A DNA stretch of 64,000 bases, taken from CAVPHV01 sp963704825 (GTDB taxonomy: Bacteria > Actinomycetota > Acidimicrobiia > Spongiisociales > UBA5794). How positions within the stretch are numbered: position 1 is the stretch's first letter; every line of letters starts with the position of its first letter. Below are positions 16,526 through 24,863 of this stretch, one piece after another. Below the pieces are notes generated by a model that was not told where the DNA came from, did not search any database, and was given only the letters and a program-made list of their open reading frames with translations. Where the stretch lies: assembly GCA_963704825.1 (NCBI GenBank), contig CAVPHV010000017.1:553190-617189 (forward strand), given 5' to 3'. A program made the translations under genes and the position numbers.

Positions 16526-17451
16526 GCGCGGCTCGACGCCTCTTCGTGACGGCCGCCCTGGTGACGCTCGCCGTGGCAGCCACCGCGGTGCCGGCAATCG
16601 CCGCCGAGGATCTGGACAACTACCTGCGGGAGGCTGAGCAAGCCGAGTACGGCGGTCGTCGGATTGTCGTCACGATCTGGGATGGCGAGTCGCAAGCCGA
16701 GATTTTCACCGTCATCCATACCGGCGACACCATGACGGTCAACGGTGGCGAGTCGATCGTCGGCTACGGCAAGCTGGCCGGGGCTCCCGGCGGCGGAGTC
16801 GTCATCCCGGAGTGGTCGTCATCGGCATTGAGCGATCGCTACACGATGGACCAACCGGAGCCGGTGCGCCGATTGGGACGCGATGCGGTTCGGATCGTGG
16901 TTTGGGAGGGTGATGCCAAGCGAGCCACCATCGTGCTCGATGTCGAAACGTCGGCGCCGCTGGCCACCGAGGTCTACGGCGGCGACGGCGCGCTGTTCCG
17001 CTACTCGACGATGCTGGACTTCGATGCCAACCCGGCTCCCTATGTGGCGGCGCAAGGCGCCGACGACGAGTACGAAGTCATGTTGCCCACCCAGGCAATC
17101 AGCTTGCCGGCGACGGTGGCCGGGTACCGGCGGGCAGATACGTACGCGGGACCCAACGACAGCGTTCACGCCTTCTACACCGATGGGCTGTTCTACTTCT
17201 CGATCTTCGAGCTGCCCGAAGGGACCCGTCTCGGCGGATTCGACGATGCGGCCGTCGTAGAGGTAGGCGGCAGCGAGTACCGCAGGCTCGTCTCGCCGGA
17301 CGGCATCTGGATCTATTGGGAAGGCGAAACGGCCTACCTACTGGTCGGCGACCTTCCCCCAGACCACCTCGAGCAAGTCCTCGCGGAACTCCCGCAACCC
17401 AAGGGCAGGGGCAACTTCATTTCCCGCCTGTGGCGCGGGATCTTCGGGTAG
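16522..17451 (+). CDS. Secreted MucB/RseB-like regulator of the sigma factor
   Basis: In proteobacteria RseB binds the periplasmic part of RseA and senses mislocalised envelope lipids or lipoproteins. This 309-residue protein has a signal peptide (residues 1-27, cut after AIA), then a LolA-like beta-sandwich (YGGRRIVVTIWDG...DTMTVNGGES...MDQPEPVRRLGRDAVRIVVWEGDAKRATIVLDVETSAPLATEVYGGDG) and a C-terminal domain (TVAGYRRADTYAGPNDSVHAFYTDGLFYFSIFELPEG) that matches the RseB arrangement. The ATGA overlap with the anti-sigma gene supports a joint role. Confidence 0.8.
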   Translation: MSAARRLFVTAALVTLAVAATAVPAIAAEDLDNYLREAEQAEYGGRRIVVTIWDGESQAEIFTVIHTGDTMTVNGGESIVGYGKLAGAPGGGVVIPEWSSSALSDRYTMDQPEPVRRLGRDAVRIVVWEGDAKRATIVLDVETSAPLATEVYGGDGALFRYSTMLDFDANPAPYVAAQGADDEYEVMLPTQAISLPATVAGYRRADTYAGPNDSVHAFYTDGLFYFSIFELPEGTRLGGFDDAAVVEVGGSEYRRLVSPDGIWIYWEGETAYLLVGDLPPDHLEQVLAELPQPKGRGNFISRLWRGIFG

Positions 17452-17727
17452 GCCGAACCCGCCCACAGGTGCCGGGTACCGGGTCTTCGACCTCGGGTTG
17501 GTCTGCGGGGGCGAGTGGTCCACCTTCCCGGCGCCACAGGCCAAGGGCGGGGTGCCAGATGCCGGGGTTCCGCGGCGGACGCATGGCCGCCGTCCATCAT
17601 CACGCGGTCGACAACAAACGTGGCCAGTGGTCGACAACAGAACCATCGCTCTGACCGGCACCCGAGACCCGGTACCGGGCGAGCGAAGCGAGCCCTACGC
17701 ACCCGGCACCGAGCGCAGCTCGGCGGC
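17452..17727. repeat. GC-rich intergenic repeat element, copy 2, flanked by inverted modules
   Basis: This 276-bp spacer between convergent genes has no convincing gene. It contains GGTGCCGGGTACCGGGT at 17468-17484, GCCAGATGCCGGGGTTC at 17554-17570 (inverted copy of 3239-3255) and GACCCGGTACCGGGC at 17666-17680, which is inverted relative to the first. GGTCGACAACA also occurs twice (about 17607 and 17630). The layout suggests a dispersed hairpin-forming element that may also stop transcription from both sides. Confidence 0.5.
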
Positions 17728-19749
17728 CTATTGCGTCGCCTGCACCGCTTCGAGCGCAGGGATGAATACCAACTCGTAATAGTCGTCGTGGGGGTCGGGG
17801 GTGGAGATCAGGACCACGACCAGGATGATGTCGTCATCCTCGGCGAGGCCGATGTCGTAGATCAACCCGGCATCTTCTGCCGTGTAGATCGTCCAGTCGC
17901 GGGCTTCTTCGTAGGTCGAGATTTCCCAGTCACCTTCGAGCCCGAACTGGTCTGCGAATGTCTCGGCAAGGGCCTCGGTGGTGATGAAGCCGGACGGCAA
18001 CGCTTGCTGCACGATGCCGGAGTCGCCGAGGCCGGGAGCGGTGTAGGCCCCAAACCCCTGATCGGTCCACTCCTCGGGCGCCACGCTGGCGAGGGTCACG
18101 CCAAAGAAGTCGACCTCGAACGGCACCAAGGTGACCTCGACCGGAGCGCCCGGAATGTAGAACTCGGGACCGCCGAGGGTGGCAACACACGTGCTGTCTG
18201 GCTCGGCCGTCGGGTCGGCGAGGAACTCGAGCGCGATTGCCTGGGCACATTCGTCACCGGTGGTGACACCGTGTCCGAGTCCGGGAAACTCGTAGAAGTA
18301 CGAGATGTCGAGGGTCTCGGCGGCGAGCGCACCCCACGAAGGTGGCGTGATCGGGTCGTACTCTCCGGCTACGACGAGCGTTGGAATGCCGCTGACGACC
18401 GCTTCGTTCTCGATCGGGTCTGCCGTTCCTGCGCCCCAGATGTCGCAATCGGCGAACTCGCCGTCGGCATCGGCCCAGATGGCCCCAACCTCTGGGTAGG
18501 CCGCAGCCGACTCTTCGGCAGCGGCAGCCGTGGTGAAGGCCACCTCTTCGTTGCACTGCACCGACAGATACATGCCGGCCGTGATGAAGTCACCGTTGAC
18601 GAAGGCGATCGAGGCGAGGCGTGATAGGCCGGAGTAATCGCCGTCTTCGGCGTCGGCGATGATGTCGGGGGCGATGGGGAAGACCTGTTCGCTGTAGAGG
18701 CTTTGGAACAGCAATCCCACCATGTCGTCGCCGCGCAGTTTGCCGGGGTAGGTCTCGCCGGTGAGAGCATTGTCGATCTCGATGTCGATCGGGGCGGCGT
18801 TGAACTGATCGACGAGGGTGTAGAAACGGGTCTCCAGATTGGGGAACGCGGCGGCGCAGTCTGGATCCGCCTCGCACCCGGCGAAGAAGGTATCGAAGGA
18901 GCGCTGAGCGTTGGCCGGGCCTTCCACATAGAGGTCTGCTTGAAGGGGGAGGGTCGAATCGAGGATCACGCTGCGGATGCCCTCGGGATGGTCGCGCATG
19001 GTCGTGAGCGCCAGCCGGGTGCCGTAGGAGATGCCGTAGAGGTTCCACTCGTCGATTCCGAGGGCAATCCGCAGGTCGGCCACGTCGGCTGCGTTGGACT
19101 CGCTGTTGTAGGCCGCAAGGTCGACGCCTTCGTCGGCGAGTCGGCTCTGGCAAGCGGCGACGGCCGGTGCCTCTGCGTCGTTGTACTCCTCAGCGGTCAA
19201 CGCGTCGTCCAACAGTTCGATCTGGAGCTCCCGCAACTCCGGGCAGTCGAGGCTCGGCATGCTGTAGCCCACCCCTCGCTGGTCGAAGATGATGACGTCG
19301 CGTTCGGCGAGGAAAGGCCCGAACCGGTTGTCGAATTCGAACTGCAACGCTTCGAGGATGTTGCCGCCGGGGCCGCCCTCGAGATAGACGATGGGGTCGC
19401 TCGCCGGCGTGTCGGCCGTCGACGGGAACACCGCCACGGCAACCTCGACCTCCGGTCCGTCCGGATTATCGCGGTTCTCCGGCACGACCAGGGAGCCGCA
19501 GGTCGGATCGTGACCGAGGGGCGGGGTGAAGGCGCAGTCGCCCTCCTCGAACCGCGGTTCATACCCGGCCGTTGCGATACCAGCCGTCGTGGTCGAAGTG
19601 CCGTCCTCGGACGTGGTGGACGGCACCGCGGTGGTCTCGGTGCTACCCGGTGCAACCGAGGTCGTTGTGGTCGTCGAGTCGGATTGCGACGTGCAGGCCG
19701 CGGCCAGTAGGACGAGGGCGATGAGTGGCAAGAGAGTGCGATTTTTCAT
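17728..19749 (-). CDS. Secreted lipoprotein alpha/beta hydrolase of the TAP (tripeptidyl aminopeptidase) type
   Basis: This 673-residue protein is lipid-anchored: signal peptide with lipobox LLAAAC, then a Thr/Ser-rich linker. The hydrolase core has the oxyanion GGPGGN, DQRGVGYS, the nucleophile elbow GISYGTRLAL, and a C-terminal TAP-like segment GIPTLVVAGEYDPITPPSWG with the acid and GLGHGVTTGDECA with the His. These resemble SlpD/E proteinases and prolyl aminopeptidases. An additional C-terminal domain of about 170 residues follows and is not recognised. The frame opens upstream to 19947, but the ATG at 19749 begins the signal peptide and has TAGGCT 8 nt upstream. Confidence 0.82.
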   Translation of the reverse strand: MKNRTLLPLIALVLLAAACTSQSDSTTTTTSVAPGSTETTAVPSTTSEDGTSTTTAGIATAGYEPRFEEGDCAFTPPLGHDPTCGSLVVPENRDNPDGPEVEVAVAVFPSTADTPASDPIVYLEGGPGGNILEALQFEFDNRFGPFLAERDVIIFDQRGVGYSMPSLDCPELRELQIELLDDALTAEEYNDAEAPAVAACQSRLADEGVDLAAYNSESNAADVADLRIALGIDEWNLYGISYGTRLALTTMRDHPEGIRSVILDSTLPLQADLYVEGPANAQRSFDTFFAGCEADPDCAAAFPNLETRFYTLVDQFNAAPIDIEIDNALTGETYPGKLRGDDMVGLLFQSLYSEQVFPIAPDIIADAEDGDYSGLSRLASIAFVNGDFITAGMYLSVQCNEEVAFTTAAAAEESAAAYPEVGAIWADADGEFADCDIWGAGTADPIENEAVVSGIPTLVVAGEYDPITPPSWGALAAETLDISYFYEFPGLGHGVTTGDECAQAIALEFLADPTAEPDSTCVATLGGPEFYIPGAPVEVTLVPFEVDFFGVTLASVAPEEWTDQGFGAYTAPGLGDSGIVQQALPSGFITTEALAETFADQFGLEGDWEISTYEEARDWTIYTAEDAGLIYDIGLAEDDDIILVVVLISTPDPHDDYYELVFIPALEAVQATQ

Positions 19750-19757
19750 TGCCGGCG

Positions 19758-19763
19758 AGCCTA
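19758..19763 (-). promoter_or_regulatory. -10 box for leaderless hydrolase mRNA
   Basis: TAGGCT on the minus strand ends 8 nt before the ATG at 19749 and there is no Shine-Dalgarno. Confidence 0.45.
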
Positions 19764-19795
19764 CCGGTGAAGTGGGGGTATCCGGTGTTGCGAGC

Positions 19796-20470
19796 CTACG
19801 GGTCGAGCCGGTAGCCCACGCCGCGGACCGTGGTGATCTCGGTCGAGGATTCTGCCGTTTCCAGTTTGCGGCGCAGCCGGCGGATGTGTTGATCGAGTGT
19901 TTTCGAGTCGGTCCATCCGTAGCCCCAGATGTCCTCGAGCAGCTCATCGCGGGTCACGATCCTGCCGGGTCGGCGGATCAGCTTGCGCATCACCTCGAAC
20001 TCCTTGCGGGGCAAGTCGAACTCGGTGTCGTCGACGCGCAGTTGGTAGCGGCTCGGGTCGAGGACGGTGTTGCCGGCCGCCAAGATGCCCTCGTCGTCAT
20101 CTGCGGCCGATGCGCTACGACGAATCGCGACATGGATGCGAGCGATCAATTCGCGCACGGAGTACGGCTTGGTGAGGTAGTCGTCTGCCCCCAGTTCCAG
20201 TGCGGTGACGACGTCGGATTCGCTGTCTTTGGCGGACAAGACAAGCACCGGGACCTCAGATTCGGCGCGGATCCGGCGCAGCACATCGAGCCCATTCATG
20301 CCGGGGAGCATGAGGTCCAGCAGCACCAAATCGGGGTTGCCATTGCGAAAGGCCGTCAACCCCTCTCGGCCGTCGTCGGCAGACGTGATGGCAAAGCCCT
20401 CGCGGGCGAGCGAGACTTCGAGCGCATCCACGTAGGCGGGTTCATCTTCGATGATCAGGACGTTGAGCAC
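19796..20470 (-). CDS. regX3: Response regulator, OmpR/PhoB family (RegX3-like)
   Basis: This is the output regulator for phosphate limitation. The receiver domain has the acidic pocket IEDE (residues 7-10), phospho-acceptor Asp52 in LVLLDLMLPG, the Ser/Thr switch in VLSAKD and Lys101 in DDYLTKPYS. The C-terminal winged helix (about 130-224) reads LPRKEFEVMRKLIRRPGRIVTRDELLEDIWG and SKTLDQHIRRLRRKL. It follows the kinase gene by one base on the same strand. Phosphorylated, it should bind the PHO box at 21747-21768 upstream of pstS. The symbol is by position and similarity. Confidence 0.9.
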   Translation of the reverse strand: MLNVLIIEDEPAYVDALEVSLAREGFAITSADDGREGLTAFRNGNPDLVLLDLMLPGMNGLDVLRRIRAESEVPVLVLSAKDSESDVVTALELGADDYLTKPYSVRELIARIHVAIRRSASAADDDEGILAAGNTVLDPSRYQLRVDDTEFDLPRKEFEVMRKLIRRPGRIVTRDELLEDIWGYGWTDSKTLDQHIRRLRRKLETAESSTEITTVRGVGYRLDP

Positions 20471-20471
20471 C

Positions 20472-21689
20472 TCAACCCTTCCAACGGGGGAGCCTAAAGC
20501 GAAACGTGGAGCCGACTCCGGGAGTGGAGTCGACGTCGATGTCGGCGCCGTGATTGCGGGCGACGTGGCGGGCGATCGCCAGCCCGAGGCCGGTGCCGCC
20601 GGTTTCTCGGCTGCGGGCTCGGTCTACACGATAGAAGCGCTCGAAGATCCGTTGCTGATGCTGCTCGGGAATGCCGATGCCGTGATCCTCGACTTCGAAC
20701 GTCGCCGTTTTGTCGTCGGAGATTGCTCGCAGCCACACGGTGCCGCCGGCGTAGGGGTCGAGCACATGGGTGTACTTGACCGCATTCTCCAACAGGCTGG
20801 CGATGGCCGACACCAGTTGGCGGCGGTCGCCGGCAACCTGGACATCATCTCCGGCGATCTTGGTTTCGATGCTGACGCCGTATTGGTCCGCCGAGACCGA
20901 CACCTGGTGCACCGCCTCGCTGAGGATCGCATCGACCGCGACAGGATGGTGGGAGTAGGGGTCTCCTTCGACGAGAGCCAGATCGAGAATGTCATCGATG
21001 AGCCGGGACATCCGGCCCGCTTCACCCTCGAGCCGACCGGCGAGGCGTCGTCGTACCTCCGGTTCGTCGGCGTCTGCCAGGGTCTGGGCCAGTACGCTGA
21101 GGGCACCGAGTGGCGTCTTCAGTTCGTGGCTGGCGTTGGTGACGAAGTCCTGACGGATGGCGTTGACACGGTGTCGTTCGGTGAGGTCCTCAACGAACAC
21201 GACACCCCCTGGTCCGCTCTCGGCGTCGTCGATCGGAACGGCATGAAGGCCGAGCTGGCGACGCGTTGGCGTGTAGACCTCGACCTCGCGACGGATGGCG
21301 CGTCGCTCGGTGGCTACCTGCTTCATCATCTCGCGGATTCGGATCTCGGCGACGGCGTCGCCGTGGCGGGCGCCGAGGTAGCGCTCGGCCGCGACGTTGG
21401 CGAAGGCGACCTCACCGGCGGCATCGACGATGACCACGCCGAACTCAGCAGCCTGAAGCGCGTTGATGTCTCGGCGAGCGGTGCGTTCGGCATCCGTGGT
21501 CCGCCGTTCCAACTCGCCGAATGCGGCGTCGATCGCCGCCGCCGGGGGCTTCCCTGATGACGCCATTCCGCCTCGGCTCAGTGCTGCAGAGATGGCGTTC
21601 GCCTGCTGGCTTGCACTGCGGTTGGAGCGCCACAGCAAGGCCGCCAGGGCGGCAACAATGATGACCAGGGCTACAACAACAACGACCAT
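20472..21689 (-). CDS. senX3: Phosphate-sensing sensor histidine kinase (SenX3/PhoR-like)
   Basis: This 405-residue kinase has a single N-terminal membrane helix (residues 1-20), a PAS-like domain (about 75-170), a HisKA domain with phospho-His188 in DFVTNASHELKTPLGAL, and a HATPase domain ending in FEVEDHGIGIPEQHQQRIFERFYRVD and GTGLGLAIARHVARNHG. One helix with little outside the membrane is the SenX3 plan; sensing probably passes through PhoU and the Pst transporter. The start ATG has TATAGT 6 nt upstream. It is divergent from pstS. Confidence 0.9.
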   Translation of the reverse strand: MVVVVVALVIIVAALAALLWRSNRSASQQANAISAALSRGGMASSGKPPAAAIDAAFGELERRTTDAERTARRDINALQAAEFGVVIVDAAGEVAFANVAAERYLGARHGDAVAEIRIREMMKQVATERRAIRREVEVYTPTRRQLGLHAVPIDDAESGPGGVVFVEDLTERHRVNAIRQDFVTNASHELKTPLGALSVLAQTLADADEPEVRRRLAGRLEGEAGRMSRLIDDILDLALVEGDPYSHHPVAVDAILSEAVHQVSVSADQYGVSIETKIAGDDVQVAGDRRQLVSAIASLLENAVKYTHVLDPYAGGTVWLRAISDDKTATFEVEDHGIGIPEQHQQRIFERFYRVDRARSRETGGTGLGLAIARHVARNHGADIDVDSTPGVGSTFRFRLPRWKG

Positions 21690-21695
21690 GGGGCG

Positions 21696-21701
21696 ACTAT
21701 A
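21696..21701 (-). promoter_or_regulatory. -10 box for leaderless senX3-regX3 mRNA
   Basis: TATAGT on the minus strand ends 6 nt before the senX3 ATG at 21689. There is no room for a Shine-Dalgarno. Confidence 0.55.
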
Positions 21702-21746
21702 GGAGCCCCCGCGAGTCGCAGCCCCTGTGCCAGAAGGGCTTCAAGA

Positions 21747-21768
21747 GTTCACCTTCAGTTCACCTTGG
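21747..21768 (+). promoter_or_regulatory. PHO box (RegX3/PhoP binding site)
   Basis: Two direct 11-bp units, GTTCACCTTCA (21747-21757) and GTTCACCTTGG (21758-21768), match the actinobacterial PHO box in which GTTCACC repeats every 11 bp. The site lies between divergent senX3 and pstS, 95 bp before the pstS start. Confidence 0.85.
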
Positions 21769-21863
21769 GGCGCAATCGGGGTCATCTCACCCTCGTACGT
21801 TCTTGCACAATCGGGCCGCTGCGCCCGGCTGAACGCTGTTCATCTAGTGGAGGATCCACATCC

Positions 21864-22886
21864 ATGTCTACCAACAAGCGGGCTTGGGCGCTGTTGTTGC
21901 TTGCCTTTGTGCTTGTCGTCGCCGCGTGCGGCGATGACGACGACTCTTCGTCTTCTGGCGACTCTTCGTCGGCCGACGAAAGCGAATTCGGGCGAATCAT
22001 CATTTCTGGTTCGTCCACGGTCGAGCCGATTTCTGCACGCGTCGGCCAGGCGTACGAGGCTATCGACGACACGGTGGCGACGACCGTGGAAGGCCCCGGG
22101 ACGGGTGATGGTTTCTCCCGGTTCTGTGCCGGTGAGACCGACATCTCGGATGCCTCGCGCGCCATCAAGGATTCGGAAGCCGAGGATTGTGCGGCCAACG
22201 GCATTGAGTATGTCGAGCTCCACATCGCCACCGACGGGATCTCGGTGGTCACGTCTCCCGAGAACTCCGCCGTCACCTGCCTCGACTTCAACGACATGTA
22301 CGCCATCGTCGGCCCCGAGTCCGAGGGCTTCGCCAACTGGAACGACGCCGACAGCCTTGGCGCCGAGCTTGGCGCCAGCCACGCTCCGTACCCTGCCGCA
22401 CCACTCGTGATCACCGCTCCCGGCGATGAATCTGGCACCTACGACACGTTTGTCGAGTTGGTCATCGCCGATATTGCCGATGAGCGCGGCCAGAGCGCAG
22501 AGACGCGGGTCGACTACAACGCCGAGGCCAACGACCAGGTGATCGTGAACAACATCGCCAATGACGCCACCTCGTTCGGCTGGGTCGGGTTTGCCTTCTA
22601 CGAGGAGAACGCCGCCTCGCTCAAGGCCATTGAGGTCGACGACGGCGAGTCGGGTTGCGTGGCGCCCACGGCGGAAACGATCGCGAGTTTTGAGTATCCG
22701 CTGTCTCGTCCGCTCTTCATCTACGTCAAGACCAACGATCTCGCCAACCGGGCAGACCTCGTTGCTTTCGTGGACTACTACCTCAGCGATGAGGGCCTGG
22801 CGTTCGTGTCGGAGGCCGGGTACGTGCAGCTGCCGTCCAGCGAGATGGACGGAACGCGGGAGGCGTGGACGTCCGCCAAGCCATAG
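21864..22886 (+). CDS. pstS: Phosphate ABC transporter substrate-binding lipoprotein
   Basis: PstS captures phosphate outside the membrane and delivers it to PstCA. The 340-residue product has a lipoprotein signal (LVVAAC), a Ser/Asp-rich linker, then IIISGSSTVEPISARVGQAYE, the phosphate-binding Ser/Thr loop, GTGDGFSRFCAGETDISDASR and PGDESGTYDTFVE. I placed the start at the ATG at 21864 because it begins the signal peptide and GTGGAGG lies upstream; the frame opens earlier. It is the first gene of pstSCAB-phoU and is followed by a strong intercistronic hairpin. Confidence 0.95.
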   Translation: MSTNKRAWALLLLAFVLVVAACGDDDDSSSSGDSSSADESEFGRIIISGSSTVEPISARVGQAYEAIDDTVATTVEGPGTGDGFSRFCAGETDISDASRAIKDSEAEDCAANGIEYVELHIATDGISVVTSPENSAVTCLDFNDMYAIVGPESEGFANWNDADSLGAELGASHAPYPAAPLVITAPGDESGTYDTFVELVIADIADERGQSAETRVDYNAEANDQVIVNNIANDATSFGWVGFAFYEENAASLKAIEVDDGESGCVAPTAETIASFEYPLSRPLFIYVKTNDLANRADLVAFVDYYLSDEGLAFVSEAGYVQLPSSEMDGTREAWTSAKP

Positions 22887-22897
22887 GCTCCAGCGAC

Positions 22898-22932
22898 GGG
22901 TGGGCCGGGGCACACTTCGCCTCGGCCCACCC
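22898..22932 (+). terminator. Intercistronic hairpin between pstS and pstC
   Basis: The 14-nt arms 22898-22911 and 22919-22932 pair with one G-T wobble around a 7-nt loop, 11 nt past the pstS stop. It lacks a T-tract. It probably attenuates transcription or protects pstS mRNA, giving more binding protein than permease. Confidence 0.7.
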
Positions 22933-22962
22933 CCACTCCAACGCTCCTAGGATCAACATTTC

Positions 22963-23907
22963 ATGGCACTAGCCACCGACACCGACACGCCGATCGATCT
23001 CACCGGAGATCGCCGCAGGCTCAGGCGCGAGCGCAGGGTGCGGTGGGTCTTCTTTGCCGCAGCTGCCGTATCGGTCTTCATCACGATCGCCATCGTTCTG
23101 TCGCTCGCGGGCCAGGCGTGGGCGTTTCTGTCCGACATCGCTTCCGACCCGGAGACGGGCTTGCGCTCGCTGACGGCCGACGGGTGGTTCCCCCGCAGGG
23201 GCCGGTATCAGATCATGGCCCTGATCGTGCACACCCTGATCGTCTCAGCCATTGCCATGGTGTTTGCGGTTCCCCTCGGTCTTGGTTCGGCGATCTACCT
23301 CTCCGAGTACGCCAGCCCCCGGGTGCGGCGAGTCCTCAAGCCCACGCTCGAGGTACTCGCCGGGATCCCCAGCGTGGTGCTCGGCTTCTTTGCGCTGACC
23401 TTCATCACGCCCAACGTGGTGAAGGCGATCTTCAGTGACGCAGCCAACAGCAACTTTCTGGCGGCCGGCCTTGCGGTAGGGGTCCTGCTGATTCCGCTGG
23501 TGGCGTCGGTGTCCGAGGACGCGATGCGGGCGGTGCCGACCTCGCTGCGTGAGGCTTCCTACGGGCTTGGGGCAAAGCGGTGGCACACGAGCCTGCGGAT
23601 CGTGGTACCCGCCGCGCTATCCGGCATCATGGCGGCGATCATCCTGGCGATATCGCGGGCTATCGGCGAGACCATGATTGTGGCGCTCGCCGCCGGAACC
23701 AACGGCATCATGAACATCTCCCCGCTCGACGGTGGGCTCACCATGACCGGTGGCATGGCGCAGCTCGCCATCGGCTCGGATCAAGTGACCGGGTCGTCGG
23801 CAGCCTTCCAGAGCTTGTTCTTCGTTGGGATCGTTCTCTTCATCCTCACGTTGGGTCTGAACCTCCTGAGCAACAGCGTCGTCCGTCGATTCCGTCAGCG
23901 CTACTGA
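22963..23907 (+). CDS. pstC: Phosphate ABC transporter permease PstC
   Basis: This is one of two membrane subunits of the high-affinity phosphate importer. It has a charged N-terminus and about six membrane helices. The segment EDAMRAVPTSLREASYGLGAKRWHTSLRIVVPAALSGI is the EAA loop that docks on PstB, and AISRAIGETMIVALAAG is typical of PstC. The 314 residues fit the family. The start ATG follows AGGAT; pstA begins 10 bp after the stop. Confidence 0.94.
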   Translation: MALATDTDTPIDLTGDRRRLRRERRVRWVFFAAAAVSVFITIAIVLSLAGQAWAFLSDIASDPETGLRSLTADGWFPRRGRYQIMALIVHTLIVSAIAMVFAVPLGLGSAIYLSEYASPRVRRVLKPTLEVLAGIPSVVLGFFALTFITPNVVKAIFSDAANSNFLAAGLAVGVLLIPLVASVSEDAMRAVPTSLREASYGLGAKRWHTSLRIVVPAALSGIMAAIILAISRAIGETMIVALAAGTNGIMNISPLDGGLTMTGGMAQLAIGSDQVTGSSAAFQSLFFVGIVLFILTLGLNLLSNSVVRRFRQRY

Positions 23908-23917
23908 GGAGCCTGGG

Positions 23918-24856
23918 TTGGCTACACGAGACATCACCGTCGACACCACCGCCTTGGTGCGCCGTTCTCTCGAGGGCAAGAAGATCAGCTGGTTCGACCA
24001 GTTTGTCGCCTTTGCCCTGCTGGTGTCGTTGCTCTCCGGCTTGCTCATCCTGGCCACGCTGCTGGTTGCCGTGTTCTCGAGCGGTTTCAGCGTGTTGGCC
24101 GACCGCGGGTTCGACTTCGTGACGAGCCGGCTCTCTCCTGATGCAGCCGACGCCGGCATCTTTCAGGCGATCATCGGTTCGCTCATCCTCACCGGGTTTG
24201 TGATCGTGGTTGCGTTCCCCTTTGGTGTTGGGGCCGCGGTGTACCTGGAGGAGTACGCCCCGAATACCAAGACGACGAGGTTCATCGACGCCAACATCCG
24301 CAACCTCGCCGGGGTTCCATCGATCGTCTACGGCCTGCTGGGTCTTGCCGTCTTCGTGAAGTTCATGGGTGGGTTCACCGGGGGCCGGACCTTGGTGACG
24401 GGCGGGCTCACCCTTGCGGTCCTGGTGCTGCCGATCATGATCATCACAACCGCTGAAGCACTGCGCGCTGTGCCCCAGGCGCTGCGTGAAGCTTCGATGG
24501 GGGTGGGAGCCACCAAGTGGGAGACGATCCGCCATCACGTGCTCCCGGTGGCGCTTCCTGCCATCTTCACCGGAGCCGTACTCACGATTGCCCGCGCCTT
24601 CGGAGAGTCGGCGCCGCTGCTGCTTGCCGGGGCTGTGCTCTCGCTGTTCTTCAGCAATGCGTCCGGGGCTGGGGTCGGTGAGTATCTGTTTGACGAGCCG
24701 TATACCGCCATGCCCATCGTGATCTACAACTGGGCCCGTCAGCCCCAGCAGGAGTTTGTGGCACTGACGTCGGCGGCCATCATCGTCTTCTTGGTGTTTC
24801 TATTGACGATCAACGGCATCGCCATCATTTTGCGCGACAGATATGAACGGAAGTGA
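23918..24856 (+). CDS. pstA: Phosphate ABC transporter permease PstA
   Basis: This is the partner permease of PstC. The 312-residue protein has about six membrane helices. Typical PstA segments are FGVGAAVYLEEYAP, NIRNLAGVPSIVYGLLGLAVFV, the EAA loop EALRAVPQALREASMGVGATKWETIRHHVLPVALPAI and ARAFGESAPLLLAG. The start is a TTG at 23918, supported by GAGGAG ending 6 nt upstream. pstB begins immediately downstream. Confidence 0.94.
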   Translation: MATRDITVDTTALVRRSLEGKKISWFDQFVAFALLVSLLSGLLILATLLVAVFSSGFSVLADRGFDFVTSRLSPDAADAGIFQAIIGSLILTGFVIVVAFPFGVGAAVYLEEYAPNTKTTRFIDANIRNLAGVPSIVYGLLGLAVFVKFMGGFTGGRTLVTGGLTLAVLVLPIMIITTAEALRAVPQALREASMGVGATKWETIRHHVLPVALPAIFTGAVLTIARAFGESAPLLLAGAVLSLFFSNASGAGVGEYLFDEPYTAMPIVIYNWARQPQQEFVALTSAAIIVFLVFLLTINGIAIILRDRYERK

Positions 24857-24863
24857 AGTAGAC

